This document shows, piece by piece, positions 7,791 through 14,786 of a DNA stretch of 42,787 nucleotides. Position 1 is the stretch's first letter; each line of letters starts with the position of its first letter. The notes beneath the pieces were generated by a model, which did not search any database, was not told where the DNA came from, and saw nothing but the letters and a program-made list of their open reading frames with translations. The position numbers and the translations under genes are program-made. Source of the DNA: Candidatus Moraniibacteriota bacterium (lineage in GTDB: Bacteria > Patescibacteriota > Minisyncoccia > Moranbacterales > UBA2206); the NCBI GenBank assembly GCA_003543115.1, contig DPJH01000006.1, forward strand, positions 1 through 42,787, in the 5' to 3' direction.

Positions 7791-7814
7791 CTTCATTTCT
7801 ATCTTCGCTTAATA

Positions 7815-8831
7815 TTAAATATTTCTCAGATATTCAGCCGCTATCTCCGGTTGAATGGTGGAAATTTCCACTCCGGTAGAAAGCTCAAAACCCGCCCAGG
7901 TGGAGGTGCGAGGAAGAATCTCAATATGCCAATGATAATGCGGATAATCCTTGCCATCGCAAGGCGAGGTGTGGATATAAAAGTTGTAAGCCGGGTCTCC
8001 AAGAGCCTTATAAATTTTATCCATGACTTTCTGCATTGCTTCAGCCAAGACTAATTTTTCCTTATCGCTCATCCTTTCAAAATAGGGCTTATGTTTTTTC
8101 GGCACAATCCAAACCTCAAAGGCAGCCCTGGATGAAAAAGGACAATATGCAATGAAATCATCCGAATCAAAAACCACTCTTTTTTTATGCTCGCTTTCCC
8201 ATTCGATCATTGTGCAATATGCGCATTTTTTATTGGTTCTATAATAATTTTCTGCTCCGTCCAATTCACTTTGAATGTAAGGAGAAATTACCGGAATAGC
8301 GACCAGTTGCGAATGCGGATGAGAGATGGAACCTCCCGCTTCTTTGCCGTGATTATGAAAAATTTCGATGTAATTGACGCTTTTTTTGTTCATGAGGTCT
8401 ATATATCGATTTTGATAGGCATCCATTATCTCCGCCACTTCCAAAACATCCATTTGGGCAATTTGTCTTTTGTGATCACGTGTCACAAAAAGTTCATGAT
8501 AACCCGTTCCATCCATAGAAAAATACGGCCCCTCTTCATTATGATTCACAATCTCTTCCTTGGAAAAAGCCGGATACTTATTGGGAAAGACCCGCAAGCT
8601 CCAATCTCCACCGGAAGTTTCATAAATCAAAAGGTCTTTTTCTTGGCCTGTTTCTTCCGGGTAGCAAAAAAAACAGGGCTTATCTGAATCCTCTTCTATT
8701 ATTACTCTTTTATTCACGGCAAAATCCTCCGGCCTTTTAGCGCGACCTGTAGCAATCACCACCCAGTCTCCTGTCACCAAATCTTGTCTAAGTTCTGTCA
8801 ATTGATTTTTATTTTTTATGTTTTTTTCCAT
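7815..8831 (-). CDS. galT: Galactose-1-phosphate uridylyltransferase-like HIT-superfamily enzyme
   Basis: A 338-aa nucleotidyltransferase of the GalT family, which moves UMP between hexose-1-phosphates via a uridylyl-His intermediate. Motifs: LRQDLVTGDWVVIATGRAKR at the N-terminus, a CFFC zinc pair, FHNHGKEAGGSISHPHSQL carrying the active-site HPHxQ histidine, a second CAYC pair, and HYHWHIEILPR near the C-terminus. Substrate specificity (galactose-1-P versus another sugar-1-P) is not set by these motifs. It follows a GT2 gene by 26 bp, suggesting a role in making nucleotide sugars for glycan assembly. Confidence 0.9.
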   Translation of the reverse strand: MEKNIKNKNQLTELRQDLVTGDWVVIATGRAKRPEDFAVNKRVIIEEDSDKPCFFCYPEETGQEKDLLIYETSGGDWSLRVFPNKYPAFSKEEIVNHNEEGPYFSMDGTGYHELFVTRDHKRQIAQMDVLEVAEIMDAYQNRYIDLMNKKSVNYIEIFHNHGKEAGGSISHPHSQLVAIPVISPYIQSELDGAENYYRTNKKCAYCTMIEWESEHKKRVVFDSDDFIAYCPFSSRAAFEVWIVPKKHKPYFERMSDKEKLVLAEAMQKVMDKIYKALGDPAYNFYIHTSPCDGKDYPHYHWHIEILPRTSTWAGFELSTGVEISTIQPEIAAEYLRNI

Positions 8832-8857
8832 TTTTACTCAGAACTTTTTTGAGAAAT

Positions 8858-9628
8858 TTATTTTTCTTTTTTAATATTATATTTTCCTGTTAACAATCTC
8901 CATTTTACCTGAAAGAGTTCTTTCAAGGTGGATGAATATCCGCCTAACCCGGAAACACCTACCAAGCTTTGTCCGGCATCCATCCAAATGACAGGAACTT
9001 CTTTGATTTCATATCCGGTTTTTTTAGCTAACATCAGCATCTCAAAATCTCCGCCCCAACGATCTACCTGCATTTTAGAAATGATATTTTTAACGGCCTC
9101 TTCAGAAAGGACCTTGAATCCGCATTGGGTATCTTCAATTCCTCGAAGACCCATCAAGAATTGGATTAAAATATTTCCCGCATCTCCTAATAATTCTTTC
9201 CATTTAGGTTGATGTTTTGCTATTTTTGACTCTTTAAGATCTCGAGATCCGATAATTACATCTTCGCCTTTTTGCATGTGCTGCATAAATCCATCCAAAT
9301 TATCTATAGATGTCGCTCCATCAGCATCTGTTAAGAGTCTGAATTTACCTCTGGCTTTTAAAAATCCTTCGCGAACAGAATACCATTTACCGCGATTCTC
9401 CTTCCGATCCACTACCAATAGATTATTATTTACTAAAGAAGATAAGTTTTTTACAAATTCAGCAGTATCATCTTTTGATCCATCATTAACCACTATGACT
9501 TCGTATTCTAAATTATTTTTTTGCATATAGTCACCTATTTCTTGCAGGTTTCTTTTCAACTCCTCTCCCTTTCTACCGCCTTCATTATAAGCAGGTATTA
9601 TGACCGATAAATAGATATCACGTTGCAT
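8858..9628 (-). CDS. Family 2 glycosyltransferase (dolichyl/undecaprenyl-phosphate sugar transferase type)
   Basis: A 256-aa GT-A enzyme. SVIIPAYNEG, YEVIVVNDGSKDDT and LLTDADGATS (metal-binding DxD region) are present, with MGLRGIEDTQCGFKV typical of the DPM1/ALG5-like branch that transfers a sugar from a nucleotide donor to a polyprenyl phosphate. No membrane helices are obvious. It is first in a two-gene unit with the galT-like gene; an extended -10 lies upstream. Polyprenyl-phosphate glucosyl- or mannosyltransferase is inferred from the subfamily motifs. Confidence 0.88.
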   Translation of the reverse strand: MQRDIYLSVIIPAYNEGGRKGEELKRNLQEIGDYMQKNNLEYEVIVVNDGSKDDTAEFVKNLSSLVNNNLLVVDRKENRGKWYSVREGFLKARGKFRLLTDADGATSIDNLDGFMQHMQKGEDVIIGSRDLKESKIAKHQPKWKELLGDAGNILIQFLMGLRGIEDTQCGFKVLSEEAVKNIISKMQVDRWGGDFEMLMLAKKTGYEIKEVPVIWMDAGQSLVGVSGLGGYSSTLKELFQVKWRLLTGKYNIKKEK

Positions 9629-9665
9629 CTTTTTGATTTAGATTATTTAATAAGTTATTTTATCA

Positions 9666-9674
9666 ATTATAACA
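9666..9674 (-). promoter_or_regulatory. Extended -10 promoter for the GT2-galT unit
   Basis: Minus strand TGTTATAAT (TATAAT hexamer 9671-9666), about 40 bp before the GT2 start, with no good -35. Confidence 0.5.
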
Positions 9675-9718
9675 TAGATCCAGGGAAACATCCAAATTTA
9701 CATATCAAAATCCCAATT

Positions 9719-9752
9719 AAAAAAACTCATCCCGCTAGCGGGATGAGTTTTT
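9719..9752 (-). terminator. Terminator of the rplJ-rplL operon
   Basis: A fully palindromic 32-nt element (9721-9752): AAAAACTCATCCCGC, TA centre, and the exact complement. On the minus strand it ends in a T-run and lies 15 bp beyond the rplL stop. It could also stop transcription in the other direction. Confidence 0.9.
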
Positions 9753-9766
9753 CTGTTGAATCCAGA

Positions 9767-10168
9767 TTATTTCAAGGTAACAGTAGCTCCAGCTTCTTCA
9801 AGTTTTTTCTTCATTGCATCAGCATCAGCTTTTGATACTTTTTCTTTAACAACTTTTGGAGCAGCATCTACCAAATCCTTAGCTTCTTTCAATCCAAGAC
9901 CGGTTACTTCTCTAACAACTTTGATAACATTGATTTTTGAAGCGCCAGCTGCAGTCACTTCTACGTCAAATTCAGTTTTTTCTTCAACAGCAGCAGCTTC
10001 AGCTGCAGGAGCAGCTCCCATCATCATTGGAGCAGCAGCGCTAACGCCAAATTTTTCTTCTAAAACTTTCACTAGTTCGCTTAAATCCAAAACACTCATT
10101 GTTTCAATTTCAGAAACAATCTTTTCGAATTTTGCAGGAACAACTACTTCTTTTTTTTCTTCTGTCAT
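9767..10168 (-). CDS. rplL: 50S ribosomal protein L7/L12
   Basis: A 133-aa acidic ribosomal stalk protein that recruits translational GTPases. N-terminal dimerisation helices (IVSEIETMSVLDLSELVKVL) are followed by an alanine-rich hinge and the conserved C-terminal domain with EKTEFDVEV, KINVIKVVREVTGLGLKEAK and VKEKVSKADA. It is the second gene of the rplJ-rplL unit. The 81-bp gap between the two holds a dispersed repeat described separately. Confidence 0.98.
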   Translation of the reverse strand: MTEEKKEVVVPAKFEKIVSEIETMSVLDLSELVKVLEEKFGVSAAAPMMMGAAPAAEAAAVEEKTEFDVEVTAAGASKINVIKVVREVTGLGLKEAKDLVDAAPKVVKEKVSKADADAMKKKLEEAGATVTLK

Positions 10169-10171
10169 ATG

Positions 10172-10206
10172 ATTAGTTCTTGGTTTATGGTTTGTAGTTT
10201 ATAAAT
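10172..10206 (-). repeat. Dispersed AACTACAAACCATAAAC-type repeat between rplJ and rplL
   Basis: Read on the minus strand this gap contains AAACTACAAACCATAAACC. Close copies occur inside prmC near 34776, 34810, 34950 and 35128. No inverted structure is visible. Confidence 0.55.
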
Positions 10207-10249
10207 CTACCTACCAAAACTTATTTATTATTTAAATGTTTATAATTAA

Positions 10250-10765
10250 TTATTTTTTATCTGAAATAGCTTTTAAAGCCGTAACCAGGCCTCTCATGTT
10301 TCCAGCTAAGACATTGACAAATCCAGAAACCGGAGCATTTAACGTACCGACTAGTTTTGATAACAATTCTTCTTTGCTAGGCAACTTAGCCAGAGCATTT
10401 ACTTCGTCAGCTGTTAACTCCTTAGTTCCCAATATTCCTCCTACTATTTTCAAATTTTCATTAACCTTAGCCAGTTTTGCAATGATCTTGGCTGCCGCTA
10501 CTTCGTCTTTTTCAGAAACTGCAATAGCAATTTGTCCTTCCAATTCCCTGACATCCATCTCAATTCCAGCATCCTTAAGGGCAATATTAATCAAAGTTTT
10601 TTTAGCTACGCTAAGATCAACTCCTTCCGCTCGCAGCTCTCTTCGCAAAACAGTCATATCTTTCACTTTTAGGCCTTTGTAATCAGAAAAAACAACTGCC
10701 TTGGATGACTTTAACTTCTCCGCTAATTCCTTGACAATTATTTCTTTTTGTTGTTTGGTTTGCAT
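10250..10765 (-). CDS. rplJ: 50S ribosomal protein L10
   Basis: A 171-aa base of the ribosomal stalk. The conserved N-terminal half includes KELAEKLKSSKAVVFSDYKG, RRELRAEGVDLSVAKKTL and AKIIAKLAKVNENLKIVGG; the C-terminal helix that binds L7/L12 dimers follows. It is first in the rplJ-rplL unit, behind an L10 leader and attenuator that allows autoregulation. Confidence 0.98.
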   Translation of the reverse strand: MQTKQQKEIIVKELAEKLKSSKAVVFSDYKGLKVKDMTVLRRELRAEGVDLSVAKKTLINIALKDAGIEMDVRELEGQIAIAVSEKDEVAAAKIIAKLAKVNENLKIVGGILGTKELTADEVNALAKLPSKEELLSKLVGTLNAPVSGFVNVLAGNMRGLVTALKAISDKK

Positions 10766-10819
10766 ATTCGTAAATTTAACATATTAAAAGATTTAATTTG
10801 CATATTTGTAAAGACAAAC

Positions 10820-10843
10820 AAAAAATCTGCGTTTAACCGCAGA
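10820..10843 (-). terminator. Attenuator terminator upstream of rplJ
   Basis: Minus strand: TCTGCG stem, six-base loop, CGCAGA, then six T residues, 55 bp before the rplJ start. It forms the expression platform of the L10 leader. Confidence 0.85.
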
Positions 10844-10903
10844 CATAAAAAAGCAATCTTGCTTCCTCAGTAGGATTTATGGAAACCTACTATCTACGGA
10901 ATA
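10844..10903 (-). ncRNA. Ribosomal protein L10 autoregulatory leader
   Basis: The minus-strand leader reads CCGTAGATAGTAGG, a short loop, then AATCCTACTGAGGAAGC. It closely resembles the L10 leaders of Firmicutes as I recall them (CCGAAGACAGUAGG ... UCCUACCGAGG). A 6-bp AGTAGG/CCTACT helix is visible, followed by a small AAGCAA/TTGCTT hairpin and the terminator. In the known family, L10 (as L10(L12)4) binds the kinked helix and favours termination. Confidence 0.85.
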
Positions 10904-10908
10904 TTTCT

Positions 10909-10938
10909 ATTGTATATTTAAAAGCCTTATTTTGTCAA
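10909..10938 (-). promoter_or_regulatory. Promoter of the L10 leader / rplJ-rplL
   Basis: Minus strand: consensus -35 TTGACA (10938-10933), 18-bp spacer, -10 TACAAT (10914-10909). The predicted start near 10903 is exactly where the conserved leader begins. It begins immediately after the rpsP stop codon. Confidence 0.8.
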
Positions 10939-11283
10939 TTATTCAGCCTTTGCCTCTTCTGCAGCAACAGCATTTTCTCCTTCTTTTGGAGTTTCAGCCG
11001 CAACCTCTTCCACTTTTTTTGCTGGAACTTTCACTTTTCTTTTTCCTCCTTCAATGATGCCTTTTTTGACAAAAAGATTATAAGCCGTATCAGACAGTTG
11101 AACCCCCTTGGACATCCAATAGTTTATTCTATCTTGTTTTAAAACAGCCTCCTTTGAATGAGGATCATAGCTGCCAAGGATTTCGATATGGCGCCCACCA
11201 GGAGCAATCGTGTTCTCCTGAAGCATTATTTTAAATTGAGCCTTATTCTTTTTACCGACGCGAGCAAATCTTATAGTTAACAT
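10939..11283 (-). CDS. rpsP: 30S ribosomal protein S16 with acidic C-terminal tail
   Basis: A 114-aa protein. The first 80 residues are standard S16 (MLTIRFARVGKKNKAQFKI, IEILGSYDPHSKEA, DRINYWMSKGVQLSDT). The last 30 or so residues are a low-complexity Ala/Glu/Lys tail (PAKKVEEVAAETPKEGENAV). Such tails vary between lineages and probably do not affect core function. It has its own strong promoter and is not followed by the usual rimM-trmD genes here. Confidence 0.97.
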   Translation of the reverse strand: MLTIRFARVGKKNKAQFKIMLQENTIAPGGRHIEILGSYDPHSKEAVLKQDRINYWMSKGVQLSDTAYNLFVKKGIIEGGKRKVKVPAKKVEEVAAETPKEGENAVAAEEAKAE

Positions 11284-11344
11284 AATTCAACACGAAATAA
11301 CTGAAAGTTATTCCTGATTTAAAACTTATTTTAGTTACTTGGCT

Positions 11345-11373
11345 ATTTTACACTATGGCCTGGAAATTGTCAA
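11345..11373 (-). promoter_or_regulatory. Promoter of rpsP
   Basis: Minus strand: consensus TTGACA (11373-11368), 17-bp spacer, TAAAAT (11350-11345). It overlaps the last codons of the upstream membrane protein gene and gives a leader of about 55 nt. Confidence 0.8.
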
Positions 11374-12044
11374 TTGACTTGGCTTTGAATAACTCCTGGA
11401 GCGGCTTGCACCGGAACATTTGCTTCAGCAGAAAGCTTTCTGAAAATATATACTACTGCTAAAGAAGTGAGGGGAACGGTGACTAAAAGACCGATTCCTA
11501 CAAACAAAAGTCCTGCTAAATTCAGAAGTATGGCCACGAGAGAAAAAATAAATAAATTCATTTTTTGACCCTTTGTCATTCTGGCGCTTTCTTTCAAAGC
11601 CTCTAGCGGCCCCATATTCTTATCGATAATAAGATAAGCGAAGAATTGGTATTTTATAGACCAAATTATCCCTGGAACTATGAGCAAAATAAATCCAACC
11701 GCGACAATGACCACATAAACGATGCCTCCGATAATGTAGTCTAGGAAATGATCGACTCCGGAAAACAAATCTCCCACATTTCTCTCTTGCTTTTTATCAT
11801 GAAGGCCGAGGAAAATTTTTATCATTCCGATATTGACAATAATCTGTAAGATAAAAAATCCGACTCCGATCATCAAAAGCGGAATTTCCATCGAAGAAAA
11901 ATCTTCAAAAACAAAATCGGCCAGCTCAGGAAACAAATTAAGGGCAAAAACGATCATCTGCAATCCAAGGATAAACCAAAAATTATTTTTTAGGATTTCC
12001 CAACCGGCTGATATAGCCTCTTCAATTGAAAATTTTTTCTCCAT
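11370..12044 (-). CDS. Polytopic membrane protein, unknown function
   Basis: A 224-aa protein. A short cytosolic start (MEKKFSIEEAISAGWEILK) is followed by roughly five or six hydrophobic helices. The segment LLIVPGIIWSIKYQFFAYLI with DKNMGPLEALKESARMTKG after it is typical of a widespread family of bacterial membrane proteins related to DUF975 or glycerophosphodiesterase-type membrane domains. The C-terminal tail is short and soluble. It lies 27 bp downstream of the SMC-like gene and is likely co-transcribed. No function can be assigned. Confidence 0.8.
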   Translation of the reverse strand: MEKKFSIEEAISAGWEILKNNFWFILGLQMIVFALNLFPELADFVFEDFSSMEIPLLMIGVGFFILQIIVNIGMIKIFLGLHDKKQERNVGDLFSGVDHFLDYIIGGIVYVVIVAVGFILLIVPGIIWSIKYQFFAYLIIDKNMGPLEALKESARMTKGQKMNLFIFSLVAILLNLAGLLFVGIGLLVTVPLTSLAVVYIFRKLSAEANVPVQAAPGVIQSQVN

Positions 12045-12071
12045 TTTTTTTTATGATTATTTTTTAAAAAA

Positions 12072-14435
12072 TTATTTTTCTAAAATCCTGCCTCCTTGGC
12101 CGATTTGATCAATGCGCACTGAAAGCAATTTTGAAATACCGTCATCTCCCATCGTCACTCCATAAAGCATTGAAGCTTGCCGCATAGTTTCACGATTATG
12201 CGTTATGATCACAAATTGGGTGCTGCCGGAAAGTTCTTGGATAATCCTGCCGAAACGTTTGGAATTGGCTTCGTCCAGCGCCGCTTCCACCTCATCCAAA
12301 ACTGCAAACGGCGGAGGATTATGGGAAATAATGGCGAACAAAAGAGCTAGCGAGGTAAGAGATCTTTCTCCCCCTGAAAGCATAGAAAGATTGCTGATTT
12401 TTTTACCGGGAGGAGAAGCTGAAATATCAATACCGATCTCTGTTCTCTCCTTCTTTTCTTCTAAATTCATTTCTGATAGATCACCCATTTCTTCGCCTTC
12501 CAGAGTCGCGTCATCGCTTTCTTTATATGACCTCTTGCGCATCTCCACTTTTTTCAAAACTGCGTTGCCTCCTCCAAAAATGATTCTAAAATATTTGGTG
12601 AATTCTTTGTTTATCTCTTCAAATGTTGAGGCAAATTCTTTGTGGATCTTCTGATCCATTTCCTTGATTATTTCTTTCAAGCTGACAATGGCTTCTTCCA
12701 AATCCTGTGATTCCTTGGTCAAAAATTCAAAACGTTTATTGGTTTCTTCATATTCCTCAACCACCAATGGATCAATGCCTCCAATCTGCTCCATCTGAAT
12801 TTTCAGTTTAGAAATATCATGCTCCAATTGGGACCGATTGATGTTTTCTTTTTGAATTTCAATTTTATTTTCATCAATATATAGATTCAAATTGTCCACA
12901 TCTATCCTAAGTTCGCGCAAAACATCCGCACGCAAATCTTCTTCATGGACTTCAACTCGCGCCAGCGCAACCTTAGAATCATTGAATTGATCTTTCAATC
13001 TATTCAGTTCTTCCTGCTTTGACCTGAAGAGACCTTCTATTTCAAAAAATTTCTGCCTTTTTTGCCTGTCTGACTGAATTTCCTCCTGAATCTTTTTTTC
13101 CAAATCTGCAATTTCAGCTTCGATTTTTTCAATATCTGCCCGTAATTTTATGGTTTTCTCTTTATATTCGATAATAACCTTGGAATCGACAATTGGAGCT
13201 GGCTTTGGCTTTTCAACAACTTCTTTTTTCTCCGGTTCCTTTTTTCCATTTTCAATATCACTCTTCAATTCAAACAGTCTTTGCTGGATTGAACGCGCCA
13301 TTTCCTTTATATCTTGCAATTCTTCCATGCTTTCAGCCTGCTCAATTTGCAAAATTAATTTTTCTTGTTGCATGCGGATATCTTCAATGCCGCGCCTGAC
13401 ATAATGCAAATCGACCGGAATGCTTTGCACTTTTATCTCCTCGATCATTTCCATGTTTTTCTGCTTTTCTTTCTCAATTTCAATTCTCCCTTCTGTCACG
13501 ATCAAATCCCTATCCAATTGATTTCTGATCTGCCTTTTTTCGTTCTTTTGTTTTTCCAAATCAGCCAGATGCGTATTCGTCTTGTCTTCTCGAGCCTCTT
13601 TTCCCAGTTCATCGCCTAACTTGTCCGCTTCTCTTTGGACATTCATCATCTTTCTGCCCAACTCATCCTTAGCCTCGTTGAATTTATTTTTTTCAGTCTG
13701 AAAATTATTCCATAGGTAATTATAGAGCGTAATTTGTTTTTCCTTCAGTTCTTTGGAAACAACCTCGCCTTGCGAAGCTTTCTCCGCTTGTCTCTTGAGC
13801 ATTTTGAGATGCGGCTTTATTTCTTCAGCCAAGCCCTTGGCTTTTTCCAAATTTTCCCTGGTAGAGTCAAGTTTTCGAAGCGATCTGTCTTTTTTGATTT
13901 GATATTGCTTCACCCCTGCCGCTTCCTCAATGATAGAGCGGCGATCCAGCGGAGTGGCATTAAGAACCGCGTCAGCCATGCCTTGATTGATGATGGAATA
14001 ACTTTCTTTTCCAATTCCTGCTTTAGCCAAAATATCCACTACGTCCTGAAGCCTGGCTCTTGAACCGTTTATCAAATATTCGCTTTCTCCGCTGCGATAA
14101 ATTTTTCTGGCAATAGAAACCTCATCGAATTCCAAAGGTATTTTTTTGTCCTCATTGTCAAAATAGAGAGTCACTTGGGCGCTTCCGAGTCGTGCTTTTT
14201 TCCCGGAACCGGCAAAAATAATATCCTCTGATTTTTTTCCGCGCAAATTCTTCATGGATTGTTCCCCCATCACCCAGCGCAAAGAGTCCGCAATATTGGA
14301 TTTTCCAGAACCGTTCGGACCCACCACAGCAGTCACTCCGCGCACACCTTCATCAGAATTGGACATTGAAAAATCCAACACTGTTTTGTTGGCAAAAGAC
14401 TTGAATCCTGAAATTTCCAGTTTTTTTAGATACAT
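12072..14435 (-). CDS. SMC-like chromosome segregation ATPase without a recognisable hinge
   Basis: A 787-aa ABC-type ATPase. The N-terminal head has FKSFANKTVL and Walker A VGPNGSGKSN (38-47), then GQ-loop-type residues and the SMC block EEAAGVKQYQIKK (170-182). Coiled coil runs over about 185-395. A Pro/Lys linker (about 399-415, PEKKEVVEKPKPAPIV) follows, then more coil to about 550. The C-terminal head has IGGIDPLVVEEYEETNKRFEFL, signature LSGGERSLTSLALLF (686-700) and Walker B FAVLDEVEAALDEAN (710-724). Bacterial SMC is normally about 1,150-1,200 aa with a roughly 150-residue hinge mid-coil; here the coil is short and no hinge is visible. ATP-driven DNA organisation is inferred; dimerisation must differ. 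No scpA or scpB is in the window. Confidence 0.9.
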   Translation of the reverse strand: MYLKKLEISGFKSFANKTVLDFSMSNSDEGVRGVTAVVGPNGSGKSNIADSLRWVMGEQSMKNLRGKKSEDIIFAGSGKKARLGSAQVTLYFDNEDKKIPLEFDEVSIARKIYRSGESEYLINGSRARLQDVVDILAKAGIGKESYSIINQGMADAVLNATPLDRRSIIEEAAGVKQYQIKKDRSLRKLDSTRENLEKAKGLAEEIKPHLKMLKRQAEKASQGEVVSKELKEKQITLYNYLWNNFQTEKNKFNEAKDELGRKMMNVQREADKLGDELGKEAREDKTNTHLADLEKQKNEKRQIRNQLDRDLIVTEGRIEIEKEKQKNMEMIEEIKVQSIPVDLHYVRRGIEDIRMQQEKLILQIEQAESMEELQDIKEMARSIQQRLFELKSDIENGKKEPEKKEVVEKPKPAPIVDSKVIIEYKEKTIKLRADIEKIEAEIADLEKKIQEEIQSDRQKRQKFFEIEGLFRSKQEELNRLKDQFNDSKVALARVEVHEEDLRADVLRELRIDVDNLNLYIDENKIEIQKENINRSQLEHDISKLKIQMEQIGGIDPLVVEEYEETNKRFEFLTKESQDLEEAIVSLKEIIKEMDQKIHKEFASTFEEINKEFTKYFRIIFGGGNAVLKKVEMRKRSYKESDDATLEGEEMGDLSEMNLEEKKERTEIGIDISASPPGKKISNLSMLSGGERSLTSLALLFAIISHNPPPFAVLDEVEAALDEANSKRFGRIIQELSGSTQFVIITHNRETMRQASMLYGVTMGDDGISKLLSVRIDQIGQGGRILEK

Positions 14436-14456
14436 TATAACGAGACAATATTTTTA

Positions 14457-14762
14457 TTAGTTCTTCTGTTCATCAGACTCGACTTCGCTTTCCTCAACGA
14501 CATCCTCCACCTGTTTCAGAATAAGCGCATCCAATTCCTCACCCACTTCCATTTCTACCTGATTCAGCTCAGCGTGAATCTTTTCTATTTTAGCCACCGA
14601 CTCGTCCACTTGAGACTCTATTTCGGACAACCTTTCATCAGTCTTGATTCCGCTTTCTTTTATCTCCTGGTTGATTTTTTCCGCCTCTTTCAGCAATTCT
14701 CCTAGCTGATTATCCAATTCCTGTTCATCGACAGGCGATTGAGTTGTTTGTACATTATCCAT
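14457..14762 (-). CDS. Small acidic coiled-coil protein, unknown
   Basis: A 101-aa, Glu-rich protein. Heptad-like helices run from about residue 12 to 90 (ELDNQLGELLKEAEKINQEI, SEIESQVDESVAKIEKIHAE) with an acidic tail. There is no signal or membrane segment. It lies 21 bp upstream of the SMC-like gene and just downstream of the repeat-bearing coiled-coil gene, all on the minus strand. A structural or adaptor role near the SMC protein is only a guess from position. Confidence 0.75.
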   Translation of the reverse strand: MDNVQTTQSPVDEQELDNQLGELLKEAEKINQEIKESGIKTDERLSEIESQVDESVAKIEKIHAELNQVEMEVGEELDALILKQVEDVVEESEVESDEQKN

Positions 14763-14786
14763 AATTTTTAGAAAGTAAATTACTTT

